DNA of 64,000 bases, from NCBI GenBank assembly GCA_900316795.1, contig ONEF01000001.1, positions 145,632-209,631 of the forward strand. Reading direction: 5' to 3'. This document shows positions 51,049 to 59,790 of the stretch, piece after piece. A program made the position numbers and the translations under genes. How positions within the stretch are numbered: the first letter of the stretch is position 1; each line of letters begins with the position of its first letter. The notes below the pieces were generated by a model, which saw only the letters and a list, made by a program, of their open reading frames with translations, was not told the origin of the DNA and did no database searches. This DNA comes from an uncultured Bacteroidales bacterium (GTDB lineage: Bacteria > Bacteroidota > Bacteroidia > Bacteroidales > UBA932).

Positions 51049-51190
51049 AATGTGTCCAGGTGGTGCTGGAAATGGGACAGCTGGACATGAAACGCTGTGA
51101 AATGTGTCCAGGTGGTGCCGGAAATGGGACAGCTGGACATGAAACGCTGTGAAATGTGTCCAGGTGGTGCTGGAAATGGGACAGCTGGAC
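50983..51190 (+). repeat. 52-bp tandem array, locus 2 (four units)
   Basis: The core GGAAATGGGAC occurs at 51016, 51068, 51120 and 51172, four units of 52 bp (type III: CCAGGTGGTGCTGG before the core, GAAACGCTGTGAAATGTGT after). It begins inside the MATE gene and ends about 70 bp before the AspT-type transporter. Confidence 0.92.
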
Positions 51191-51194
51191 ATTC

Positions 51195-51225
51195 TTGTGG
51201 AGATCGCTCAGAGTTGGTATCTTTG
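51195..51225 (+). promoter_or_regulatory. Promoter for AspT-type transporter
   Basis: TTGT (51195-51198), 19 nt, TATCTTTG (51218-51225); the start at 51260 follows. Confidence 0.6.
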
Positions 51226-51259
51226 AACTGCAGTCTGGCGAGGTATGTGTTGACATGAT

Positions 51260-53104
51260 ATGCATATAGTTATGATTATGGAAGGAAGCTGGATATATAA
51301 CCTGTTCTTTGGAAGTGGGGTCGCTCATTCCCTGCTTATCATCGCGATAGTTGTTGCGGCAGGTGTTTTTCTGGGGCATTTCAAGCTGAAGGGGCTCACT
51401 CTCGGAACTACCTGGGTGCTGTTCGTGGGAATTGTGATGTCCCACTTCGGGCTTAGGGCGGATCCGGGTGTGCTGTCTTTTGTCAAGGATTTTGGTCTGA
51501 TTCTGTTCGTGTATGCCATAGGTCTTTCGGTTGGCCCTAACTTTTTCTCTTCCTTCAAGAAGGGCGGATTGTCTCTGAACATGTGGGCTTTGATGATTGT
51601 ATTCCTGGCTTGTTTGTGTACCTACATAATACATGAGGTGACGGGGACCCCGCTTCTGACTATGGTTGGTGTGATGCAGGGTGCCGTAACCAACACTCCT
51701 GGTCTTGGTGCCGCACAGCAGACGGTTACCGATATGCTTTCAGCTTCATCTGTTGATGATGTAGCAGCAAGTGTTGTTTCTTCTGCCTCAGCGAGTGTTG
51801 TTTCTTCTGCCTCAGCGAGTGTTGTTTCTTCTGCTTCAGCGGGTGTTGCTTCTGCTGCTTCAGCAGATGTTGCCACTGCGGCTGCTGACCTTGTGGGAGA
51901 TTTGAGCCTTGGCTATGCGGTCGCTTATCCGCTGGGAGTTGTGGGCATCATCCTCTCGATACTGGTTTTGAAGATGATCTTTCGGGTAAATGTCAAGACT
52001 GAAACCCAGAAACTGGATTCCAGGGATTCGGCCAAGATTGCCCAGCCGCGGGTGCTTACCCTGGAGGTCGTAAGCGGCAGTCTGGCGGACGGAAAGTCTG
52101 TGCTGGATTTCCACAACAGCTGCGGTTTCAACTTTGTTCTTTCCAGAATCCGCCGAAAGGATATGGCCGTGGAGATTCCAACCTCCAAAACAGTGCTTGC
52201 GGCCGGAGACCGTGTAAGGGCGGTAATATCGGGGAATGATCTCCCGAAAGCGGTTCCGGCTTTCGGTAAGGAGATCAAGAACATGGGAGAGCAGGACTGG
52301 AGTGTGCTGGACAAACATTTGATAGCCAAGAGGATATATGTCACAAAGCGCAGCGTGGACGGAAGGACGCTGGAGAGTCTGGCCATAAGGAGAGATTATG
52401 GAGTAAGTGTCACCAGGCTTTTGAGGACCGGTATAGAAATAGTGCCTACACCTAATACGATAATCTTTGTAGGAGACATTCTGGTTGCGGTGGGCAGCCA
52501 TGAGGATGTGGAGAAGGTTGCGTCTTTGCTGGGGAACTCGCAGAAGAAACTTTATGCCCCGAGGATAGCTCCTATCTTCTTCGGCATTGCTCTGGGAATC
52601 TTGCTGGGAAGCCTTCCGATATACATTCCGGGTATGCCGCAGACAGTCAAGCTGGGCCTTGCCGGAGGACCTCTGATCGTGGCCATCCTTCTCAGCTACT
52701 TCGGGCATAGGGTCGGTTTTGAAACATATACAACCCAGAGCGCTAACCTGATGGTCAGGGAAATGGGCCTTTGCCTGTTCCTTGCAGCTGTCGGGCTTGG
52801 AGCCGGGGAGAACTTTGTGGAAACTCTCCAGGGAGGCGGATACAGGTATGTGCTTTACGGTTTCCTGATAACCGTTCTTCCGCTTTTGGCTGTGGGCGTA
52901 CTGGCGAGGGTGTTCTCCAAGACAAACTACCTTACTCTGATGGGCCTTATAGCGGGCAGCACCACAGACCCTCCGGCTCTGGCGTTTGCTTCTGAAACCT
53001 CTGGCAACAGTTATCCGGCCCTGGGCTATGCAACCGTTTACCCTCTGTCCATGTTTCTCAGGGTGGTGGCCGCCCAGATCCTGACGCTTATCGCTCTTTC
53101 CTGA
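51260..53104 (+). CDS. AspT/YidE-type transporter with TrkA_C domains
   Basis: 614 residues (ATGs at 51272 and 51278 are alternatives). Two blocks of about five helices, each with the family's Gly-rich GVMQGAVTNTPGLGAAQ / GLIAGSTTDPPALAFA repeat, flank a central cytoplasmic part with two TrkA_C-like domains (LTLEVVSGSLADGKSVLDF; KRIYVTKRSVDGRTLESL). Members are aspartate:alanine exchangers or of unknown substrate. The first block is followed by an insertion of ASVVSSAS units (about 160-212) from 24-bp DNA repeats. Confidence 0.87.
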   Translation: MHIVMIMEGSWIYNLFFGSGVAHSLLIIAIVVAAGVFLGHFKLKGLTLGTTWVLFVGIVMSHFGLRADPGVLSFVKDFGLILFVYAIGLSVGPNFFSSFKKGGLSLNMWALMIVFLACLCTYIIHEVTGTPLLTMVGVMQGAVTNTPGLGAAQQTVTDMLSASSVDDVAASVVSSASASVVSSASASVVSSASAGVASAASADVATAAADLVGDLSLGYAVAYPLGVVGIILSILVLKMIFRVNVKTETQKLDSRDSAKIAQPRVLTLEVVSGSLADGKSVLDFHNSCGFNFVLSRIRRKDMAVEIPTSKTVLAAGDRVRAVISGNDLPKAVPAFGKEIKNMGEQDWSVLDKHLIAKRIYVTKRSVDGRTLESLAIRRDYGVSVTRLLRTGIEIVPTPNTIIFVGDILVAVGSHEDVEKVASLLGNSQKKLYAPRIAPIFFGIALGILLGSLPIYIPGMPQTVKLGLAGGPLIVAILLSYFGHRVGFETYTTQSANLMVREMGLCLFLAAVGLGAGENFVETLQGGGYRYVLYGFLITVLPLLAVGVLARVFSKTNYLTLMGLIAGSTTDPPALAFASETSGNSYPALGYATVYPLSMFLRVVAAQILTLIALS

Positions 53105-53242
53105 ATTGCAGAGAAGTCCGGATCCTCCTTCTTTGGCTGGTGCCGCTCGGATTCTCCCTCTGATAGCCCTGTCCTTGAGTCTGGAGAACTCCAACTCCAC
53201 AATCTTCGTCCTTGGTTGGTGCCGCTCTGATACCTGCCCCTA

Positions 53243-53327
53243 TATCTTTGTCTTGATTGTTGAAAACTTATGTTGTTTTTCTTTATCGCGATAAAGATTC
53301 TTTTGCCTATATTTGTAAGCGATAAAG
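53243..53327 (+). promoter_or_regulatory. pyrB promoter region with 16-bp palindrome
   Basis: A perfect palindrome CTTTATCGCGATAAAG (53281-53296) and an extra half-site CGATAAAG (53320-53327) bracket the -7 box TATATTTG (53308-53315), 24 bp before the pyrB start. A second -7 box TATCTTTG lies at 53243-53250. The palindrome is a candidate operator; its regulator is unknown. The gap from 53105 also holds two imperfect copies of GGTTGGTGCCGCTC. Confidence 0.5.
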
Positions 53328-53338
53328 TCAAAAGCTAT

Positions 53339-54247
53339 ATGCAGAATCGCAACTTAGTTTCGATCTCAGACCTGAGCAAGGATGAGATCATCGCGCTCCT
53401 GAAGCGTGCACAGGAATTTGAAAAGAACCCAAACCAGCACATCCTAGATGGAAAGGTAGTGGGTTCTTTATTTTTTGAGCCTTCTACGCGTACTCGTCTC
53501 AGCTTCGAGACTGCCGTAAACCGTCTTGGCGGACGTGTCATCGGTTTCAGCGATGCGAGGACCAGTAGTCAGTCAAAGGGTGAAACATTGAAGGATACCA
53601 TCATGATGGTAGCCAACTATGCTGATCTGATTGTAATGCGCCATCCTCTGGAGGGTGCGGCCCGCTATGCCAGCGAGATTTCAAAGGTTCCTATCGTCAA
53701 CGCCGGAGACGGCAGCAACCAGCACCCGTCCCAGACAATGCTGGACCTTTACACCATCTACCAGACTCAGGGTAAGCTCGACAATCTGACAATCACCATG
53801 GTAGGAGACCTTAAGTATGGACGTACGGTGCACTCCCTTCTGGAGGCCATGCACTTCTTCAATCCTAAATTCATCTTCGTTGCCTGCGACGAGCTGAAGA
53901 TGCCGGCCCAGTACAAGGAATACTGCAAGAGTCTCGGCATCGAGTATGAAGAAACCAAGGAGTTCAACGAAGACATCATCAACCGCACAGACATCCTCTA
54001 TATGACACGTGTCCAGAGGGAGCGCTTCAGCGATCTTATGGAATACGAGAGGGTCAAGAACATATACACCCTTACGGCAAGTATGCTGAAAGGTTGCCGC
54101 GACAATCTCAGGGTTCTCCATCCGCTGCCAAGGGTAACTGAAATCGCCCAGGATGTGGACGACACCCCTCAGGCATACTACTTTGAGCAGGCCCTCAACG
54201 GCCTCTATACCCGTGAGGCCATCATCTGCCGTGCACTCGGACTGTAA
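53339..54247 (+). CDS. pyrB: Aspartate carbamoyltransferase catalytic subunit
   Basis: 302 residues from the ATG at 53339 ([13 protein letters not shown]); the frame extends upstream through the promoter. The carbamoyl-phosphate loop [31 protein letters not shown] and HPLPRVTEI are all intact. It catalyses carbamoyl-phosphate plus aspartate to carbamoyl-aspartate in pyrimidine synthesis. pyrI follows after 89 bp. Confidence 0.96.
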   Translation: MQNRNLVSISDLSKDEIIALLKRAQEFEKNPNQHILDGKVVGSLFFEPSTRTRLSFETAVNRLGGRVIGFSDARTSSQSKGETLKDTIMMVANYADLIVMRHPLEGAARYASEISKVPIVNAGDGSNQHPSQTMLDLYTIYQTQGKLDNLTITMVGDLKYGRTVHSLLEAMHFFNPKFIFVACDELKMPAQYKEYCKSLGIEYEETKEFNEDIINRTDILYMTRVQRERFSDLMEYERVKNIYTLTASMLKGCRDNLRVLHPLPRVTEIAQDVDDTPQAYYFEQALNGLYTREAIICRALGL

Positions 54248-54336
54248 AAAGGATTGAGCATGCAGCCGGAGCCAATCATTCCGGAACCAGGCTCGGTAAA
54301 GATTTTAAGATACAGAAAAGTTAAACAGTAGAAACA

Positions 54337-54801
54337 ATGACTATTCAGACAAAAAAAGAACTTGCCGTAGCAGCTTTGCAGAACGGTATAGTTATAGACC
54401 ATATCCCTTGCTCTTCTTTGTTCAAGGTTGTCAACATTCTGGGAATAGAGAAGATGGAGAACGGGGTGTTCATAGGCAACAACCTCACCAGCCGCAGCAT
54501 GGGAAGGAAGGGCCTCATCAAGATCGCCGACATTGACCTTCCAAAAGAGATACTTAACCGCATAGCGGTGGTTGCTCCAAACGCCGTGATAAACATCATC
54601 AAAGACTACGAAGTTGTAGAAAAGCACAAGGTTGAACTCCCTGAAGACCTGGTGGACATCATCAAGTGCAATAACCCTAAGTGCATCAGCAACAACGAAC
54701 CTATGGCTACCCACTTCCACGTGATAGACAAGGAAGCCAACCACTTCAAGTGCCGCTACTGCGAGCGCATCGTTTCCCGTGAGGAAGTCGTGCTCAAATA
54801 A
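54337..54801 (+). CDS. pyrI: Aspartate carbamoyltransferase regulatory subunit
   Basis: 154 residues, full length. The N-terminal allosteric nucleotide domain (NGIVIDHIPCSSLFKVVNILGI) is followed by the zinc domain with CNNPKC and, 25 residues on, CRYC, giving the four zinc ligands that bind PyrB. Presence of PyrI implies a dodecameric ATCase regulated by CTP/ATP. A terminator follows at 54883. Confidence 0.96.
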   Translation: MTIQTKKELAVAALQNGIVIDHIPCSSLFKVVNILGIEKMENGVFIGNNLTSRSMGRKGLIKIADIDLPKEILNRIAVVAPNAVINIIKDYEVVEKHKVELPEDLVDIIKCNNPKCISNNEPMATHFHVIDKEANHFKCRYCERIVSREEVVLK

Positions 54802-54882
54802 CGTTTCTCTCTGGAATGTTGTAGTACTCAAGCTACTCTTTCAGGAAGAATAGTATCGGCTGAGTCTCAACGATACACTTAG

Positions 54883-54918
54883 GCGTCCCGACCATCTGGG
54901 CTGGGACGCTTTTCTTTT
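54883..54918 (+). terminator. pyrBI terminator
   Basis: GCGTCCC (54883-54889) pairs with GGGACGC (54903-54909), followed by TTTTCTTTT. Confidence 0.75.
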
Positions 54919-54924
54919 AGCTTG

Positions 54925-55132
54925 AGCGTGGCTATCGACACAGGAAACGGGACATTGGGCACGTTTTCCCTGCAGAAGCGTGGCTATCGACACAGGAAAC
55001 GGGACGTTGGGCACGTTTTCCCTGCAGAAGCGTGGCTATCGACACAGGAAACGGGACGTTGGGCACGTTTTCCCTGCAGAAGCGTGGCTATCGACACGGG
55101 AAACGGGACGTTGGGCACGTTTTTGAGCGGAA
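54925..55132 (+). repeat. 52-bp tandem array, locus 3 (four units)
   Basis: Units start at 54925, 54977, 55029 and 55081, each AGCGTGGCTATCGACAC + core GGAAACGGGAC + TTGGGCACGTTTTCCCTGCAG. These are the inverse complement of the type I units at 46115-46340. The period of 52 is not a multiple of three, so open frames across it are not genes. Confidence 0.92.
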
Positions 55133-55196
55133 CGTGTACCTGGTGGTGGTGGGGGGGGGAGTAATCGCTGAGGAAAATGGTTGAATTTTTATAGGA

Positions 55197-55230
55197 TTTG
55201 TGGAAAATATCGTAAAATATTATATCTTTG
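55197..55230 (+). promoter_or_regulatory. argF promoter
   Basis: TTTG (55197-55200), 22 nt, TATCTTTG (55223-55230), 29 bp before the start. Confidence 0.6.
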
Positions 55231-55258
55231 CGGCCTAATCATCAATAATTTTAAATTT

Positions 55259-56251
55259 ATGCCTAGAAGTTTATCCGGTAGAAGTTTCCTCAAACTGTTG
55301 GACTTCACCACCGAAGAAATTCAATATCTCTTGAAACTCTCAGAGGATTTCAAGAACCTCAAGCGTACAAACACTCCTCATAAATACCTGCAGGGCAAGA
55401 ACATCGTTCTTCTTTTCGAGAAGACTTCCACCCGTACCCGCTGCTCTTTCGAGGTAGCCGGAAATGATCTTGGAATGGGCGTTACCTATCTGGATCCTAA
55501 CTCATCGCAGATGGGCAAGAAGGAGTCTCTGGAGGATACTGCAAAGGTTCTGGGAAGAATGTATGACGGTATCGAGTACCGCGGTTTCGACCAGAAGATT
55601 GTTGAGGATCTTGCCAAGTACGCCGGTGTTCCTGTATGGAACGGTCTTACCACCGAGTTCCATCCGACACAGATGCTTGCAGACGTTCTTACCATCAAGG
55701 AGAACTTCGGACACTACAAGGGCCTGACTATGGTATTCATGGGAGATGCCAGAAACAACGTTGCCAACTCCCTTATGGTGGTTTCCGCAAAACTCGGAAT
55801 CAACTTTGTGGCTTGCGGTCCTAAGGCCAACATGCCTGCCAAGGAACTGGTTGATACCTGCAAGAAGATTGCAAAGGAGAACGGTTGCACAATCACCCTC
55901 ACCGATGATGTCAAGAAGGGTACCAAGAACGCTGATGTCATCTACACGGACATTTGGGTTTCAATGGGTGAGCCTGCAGAGCTCTGGGAGAAGAGAATCA
56001 AACTCCTGAAGCCTTACCAGGTTAACGACGCTGTTATGAAGAACGCCAACCCTAATGCTATCTTCATGCATTGCCTGCCTTCTTTCCATGACCTCGAGAC
56101 AACCGTAGCCAAGGACATCTACGAGAAATTCGGTCTGAAGGAAATGGAGGTTACCGACAAGGTGTTCCGCAGCAAGCAGTCAAAGGTATTTGACGAGGCT
56201 GAGAACCGTATGCACACCATCAAGGCTGTGATGTACGCAACTCTCAAGTAA
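55259..56251 (+). CDS. argF: Ornithine carbamoyltransferase
   Basis: 330 residues from the ATG at 55259, just after the promoter. Carbamoyl-phosphate loop [37 protein letters not shown] and HCLPSFHD are intact, and the length fits catabolic and anabolic OTCs alike. Carbamate kinase lies next on the same strand and ornithine aminotransferase beyond it, favouring a catabolic role (citrulline to ornithine plus carbamoyl phosphate). A canonical terminator follows, so arcC has its own transcription signal. Confidence 0.95.
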   Translation: MPRSLSGRSFLKLLDFTTEEIQYLLKLSEDFKNLKRTNTPHKYLQGKNIVLLFEKTSTRTRCSFEVAGNDLGMGVTYLDPNSSQMGKKESLEDTAKVLGRMYDGIEYRGFDQKIVEDLAKYAGVPVWNGLTTEFHPTQMLADVLTIKENFGHYKGLTMVFMGDARNNVANSLMVVSAKLGINFVACGPKANMPAKELVDTCKKIAKENGCTITLTDDVKKGTKNADVIYTDIWVSMGEPAELWEKRIKLLKPYQVNDAVMKNANPNAIFMHCLPSFHDLETTVAKDIYEKFGLKEMEVTDKVFRSKQSKVFDEAENRMHTIKAVMYATLK

Positions 56252-56279
56252 ATAGTTTAAAAATAATAAGTTACACAGA

Positions 56280-56320
56280 CTCCCGCTTCATTTGAAACGG
56301 GAGCGTGTTTTTTCTTTTTT
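56280..56320 (+). terminator. argF terminator
   Basis: CTCCCG (56280-56285) pairs with CGGGAG (56298-56303) plus an inner TTC/GAA, followed by a T-rich run. Confidence 0.85.
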
Positions 56321-56446
56321 CCAAAATTAAACAACTGTTGTTAATCAGATTTGAGTGAAGACTGTTGGTGATTCTGGAGCTTTTGGAAATTCTTTTAATT
56401 CTTTGGAAAGGACATAAGATAGAAATATAGATTTATTGGAGAATAT

Positions 56447-57394
56447 ATGGGAAAGAGATTAGTATTGGCGTTGGGAGGAAACGCTCTGGGAAACACTCCT
56501 GAGGAGCAGCTTAAACTGGTAGAAACTACAGCCTCGGCGATAGTGGACCTTGAGGAGGACGGGTATGATGTGGTAGTTGGCCACGGCAACGGCCCGCAGG
56601 TAGGTATGGTTAACCTGGCACTGGAATTTTCGGCAACTCACGGTGGAAAGACTCCGCTTATGCCGTTCCCGGAGTGCGGGGCAATGACTCAGGGCTACAT
56701 AGGATATCATCTGCAGCAGGCTATCCAGAGGGAGCACGGCAGAAGGCACATTCCAAGGCCTTGCGCCGCTGTATTGACGCAGGTTGTTGTGGACGAGAAC
56801 GATCCGGCCTTCCAGAACCCGACCAAGCCGATCGGTTCTTTCTACGGCAAGAACGAGGCCGAGGCCATTGCCAGAAAGACCGGATACACATTTGTAGAAG
56901 ATGCCGGAAGGGGATGGCGCAGGGTAGTTCCTTCTCCAAAGCCTGTGAAGATAGTTGAACTTCCTGTTGTAAGGCGTCTTATAGAAGCCCACACCACGGT
57001 CATCACCGTTGGCGGTGGCGGCATACCTGTAGTCCAGAAGGGCTGGGACGACTTCCGCGGAGTGGCTGCCGTAATAGACAAAGACCGCGCCTGCGCCAAG
57101 CTTGCCATAGACCTCAAGGCAGATATGCTGGTCATCCTCACTGCCGTTGAAAAGGTTTCCATCAACTTCAACCAGCCGAACCAGTATGACCTGGACTCAA
57201 TGTCAGTGGAAGAGGCCAAACAGTTCATGGCCGAGGGGCAGTTTGCTCCCGGCAGCATGCTTCCTAAGATAGAGTCCTGTGTGCATTTCCTTGAGAAACG
57301 TCCTTCCGGAATGGCCCTGATCACATCTCTGGAAAAGGCCCGTGAAGCCCTCTGGGGAAAGACCGGAACGATTATCGTTTCCAAGAAGAGATAA
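56447..57394 (+). CDS. arcC: Carbamate kinase
   Basis: 315 residues, normal for ArcC. KRLVLALGGNALG opens the amino-acid-kinase fold, then VVGHGNGPQVGM, VITVGGGGIPV, VIDKDRACAKLA and LTAVEKVSINFN follow. The reaction takes carbamoyl phosphate plus ADP to carbamate plus ATP, the energy-yielding end of the arginine/citrulline route. A bidirectional terminator separates it from the convergent aminotransferase gene. Confidence 0.95.
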   Translation: MGKRLVLALGGNALGNTPEEQLKLVETTASAIVDLEEDGYDVVVGHGNGPQVGMVNLALEFSATHGGKTPLMPFPECGAMTQGYIGYHLQQAIQREHGRRHIPRPCAAVLTQVVVDENDPAFQNPTKPIGSFYGKNEAEAIARKTGYTFVEDAGRGWRRVVPSPKPVKIVELPVVRRLIEAHTTVITVGGGGIPVVQKGWDDFRGVAAVIDKDRACAKLAIDLKADMLVILTAVEKVSINFNQPNQYDLDSMSVEEAKQFMAEGQFAPGSMLPKIESCVHFLEKRPSGMALITSLEKAREALWGKTGTIIVSKKR

Positions 57395-57422
57395 AAAAGA
57401 GCGGCAACCGCCGCTCTTTTTT
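57393..57422. terminator. Bidirectional terminator, arcC / rocD
   Basis: GAGCGGC (57399-57405), loop AACC, GCCGCTC (57410-57416), flanked by A6 and T6, so it works in both directions. Confidence 0.92.
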
Positions 57423-57423
57423 G

Positions 57424-58734
57424 TTACTTGGACATTTCCTCGAATGTCTTCTTGATGATGCCCACAGCCTGTTTGATTTCCTTTTCGTTGATGCACAATG
57501 GCGGGGCGAAACGGATGATGTGGTCGTGGGTTGGCTTAGCCAGCAGGCCGTTGTCGCGGAGCTTGAGGCAGATGTCCCAGGCGGTCTTCTTGCCGATAGG
57601 CTTGGTGACGATGGCATTCAGAAGGCCGCGTCCTCTTACCTGGACGATGAATGGAGAGTTGATCTTTTTCACCTCATCGCGGAAGATCTTGCCCATCTTT
57701 TCTGCATTCTCAGTGAGTTTTTCTTCCTTGATTACTGTAAGGGCTGCGATGGCAACCTTTGCTGCCAGAGGGAATCCTCCGAAGGTTGAGCCGTGCTCGC
57801 CTGGCTTTACGTTGAGCATGATGTCGTCGTCTGCAAGGCAGGCTGAAACAGGAAGCACTCCTCCTCCGAGGGCTTTGCCCAGGATCACGATGTCAGGACG
57901 GATGCCGTCGTGCTGTGAGCAGAGCATCTTTCCTGTCCTTGCAATACCTGTCTGTACTTCATCGGCGATGAAAAGCACGTTGTGCTTGTGGCACAGGTCG
58001 AAGCATTTCTTCAGATAGCCGTCATCCGGTACAAACACTCCTGCTTCTCCCTGGATCGGCTCGGCGATGAACGCGCACACTTCCTTGCCGTACTTGTCGA
58101 GAGCTTTCTCGAGAGCCTTAGGATCGTTGTAAGGGATGCGGATGAAGCCAGGGGTCAGAGGACCGTACTGAGCGTAAGAAGAAGGGTCGTCGCTCATTGT
58201 GATGATGGTGACGGTTCTTCCGTGGAAGTTTCCGCTACAGCAGATGATCTTGATCTTGTCGTTAGGAATGCCCTTCTTTACGGCTCCCCAGCGGCGGGCG
58301 AGCTTGAGGGCTGTCTCTACGCCTTCGGCTCCGGTGTTCATAGGGAGGACCTTGTCATAGCCGAAATAGTTGTGCATGAATTTCTCGTACTCGCACAGGC
58401 AGTTGTTATAGAACGCCCTTGAAGTAAGGCACAGCTTGTCTGCCTGGTCTTTGAGGGCCTTCACGATCTTCGGATGGCAGTGGCCCTGGTTTACTGCCGA
58501 GTATGATGAGAGGAAATCGAAGTACTTGTTACCCTCAACATCCCATACGTAGATTCCCTTTCCTCTTTCGAGAACGACTGGAAGCGGATGGTAGTTGTGT
58601 GCTCCGTACTTTTCCTCCATTGCCATGTAGCGCTTGCTAACGGCGGTTATCTTTGCCTTAGGCTGCACCTTCTTTGCTGCCGGCTTTGCAGCTTTCTTTG
58701 CAGGTGCCTTTGCGGTTTTGGTTTTTGTTGCCAT
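57424..58734 (-). CDS. rocD: Ornithine--oxo-acid aminotransferase
   Basis: 436 residues. Class III aminotransferase with [18 protein letters not shown] (PLP phosphate), EPIQGEAGV, and the PLP Lys in [15 protein letters not shown]. Substrate calls rest on the ornithine-specific pattern ([18 protein letters not shown] near the start). It converts ornithine and 2-oxoglutarate to glutamate semialdehyde and glutamate. The first 35 residues ([17 protein letters not shown]) are an Ala/Lys/Pro head like the HemD tail and are not part of the enzyme fold. Confidence 0.92.
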   Translation of the reverse strand: MATKTKTAKAPAKKAAKPAAKKVQPKAKITAVSKRYMAMEEKYGAHNYHPLPVVLERGKGIYVWDVEGNKYFDFLSSYSAVNQGHCHPKIVKALKDQADKLCLTSRAFYNNCLCEYEKFMHNYFGYDKVLPMNTGAEGVETALKLARRWGAVKKGIPNDKIKIICCSGNFHGRTVTIITMSDDPSSYAQYGPLTPGFIRIPYNDPKALEKALDKYGKEVCAFIAEPIQGEAGVFVPDDGYLKKCFDLCHKHNVLFIADEVQTGIARTGKMLCSQHDGIRPDIVILGKALGGGVLPVSACLADDDIMLNVKPGEHGSTFGGFPLAAKVAIAALTVIKEEKLTENAEKMGKIFRDEVKKINSPFIVQVRGRGLLNAIVTKPIGKKTAWDICLKLRDNGLLAKPTHDHIIRFAPPLCINEKEIKQAVGIIKKTFEEMSK

Positions 58735-58778
58735 ATATCAGGTTTAAAAAGTCGTCTGCCATAGGGTTGTGCGTCATA

Positions 58779-58825
58779 CAAATATAATAATTCTTTTGCA
58801 CGGAAAGAAACTTTTACTATCTTTG
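58779..58825. promoter_or_regulatory. Overlapping divergent promoters, rocD / rpsL
   Basis: Plus: TTTG (58795-58798), 19 nt, TATCTTTG (58818-58825), consensus quality, for the ribosomal operon. Minus: TATATTTG (58786 to 58779) for rocD. The two overlap, so strong rpsL transcription could interfere with rocD. Confidence 0.7.
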
Positions 58826-58880
58826 CAACCCGCCAAAAACGGCGGTAAGTAAATTAAATTAAAGATTAACAGTATTTTAA

Positions 58881-59261
<381 letters not shown>

Positions 59262-59288
59262 GTCATCAACTATTAAAACATTTCCAAA

Positions 59289-59765
59289 ATGAGAAAAGCA
59301 AAGCCTAAAAAGAGGATTCTACTTCCAGATCCTAAGTATCACGATGTTATGGTTACCCGCTTCGTGAACAACCTTATGTTGCAGGGGAAGAAGAGTATCG
59401 CTTACGCTATTTTTTACGATTCTATCGACATGATCGGCGAGAAGATGAAAGATTCTGGCAAGGCTCCTATGGAAATTTGGAAGAAAGCGCTTGAAAACGT
59501 TACCCCTCAGATAGAGGTAAAGAGCCGCAGAGTCGGTGGCGCCAATTTCCAGGTTCCTACGGAAGTGCGTCCGGAGAGAAAGATCTCGCTGAGTATGAAG
59601 AACATGATTCTTTATGCTCGCAAACGTCCGGGCAAGTCGATGGCTGAAAAGTTAGCGGCGGAGATAATGGCAGCATACAATAACGAAGGTGGTGCCTTCA
59701 AGAGAAAAGAGGATATGCACAAGATGGCCGAGGCCAACAAGGCATTCGCTCATTTCCGTTTCTAG
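59289..59765 (+). CDS. rpsG: 30S ribosomal protein S7
   Basis: 158 residues; [18 protein letters not shown] and the helical [38 protein letters not shown] are diagnostic. S7 nucleates the head of the 30S subunit. 27 bp after rpsL. Confidence 0.98.
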   Translation: MRKAKPKKRILLPDPKYHDVMVTRFVNNLMLQGKKSIAYAIFYDSIDMIGEKMKDSGKAPMEIWKKALENVTPQIEVKSRRVGGANFQVPTEVRPERKISLSMKNMILYARKRPGKSMAEKLAAEIMAAYNNEGGAFKRKEDMHKMAEANKAFAHFRF

Positions 59766-59790
59766 TATTTTAAGGAAAGCAGCTTAAACA

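Noticed and set aside
50750..51634. 294-codon open frame on the minus strand
   Set aside because: Runs through the 52-bp repeat array and antisense to the MATE and transporter genes; composition reflects the repeats.
51860..53200. 446-codon open frame on the minus strand
   Set aside because: Fully antisense to the AspT-type transporter, which has clear family motifs; no promoter or homology-like features.
54922..55164. 80-codon plus-strand open frame
   Set aside because: Crosses the 52-bp array; the peptide repeats in shifting frames, as expected from a non-coding tandem repeat.
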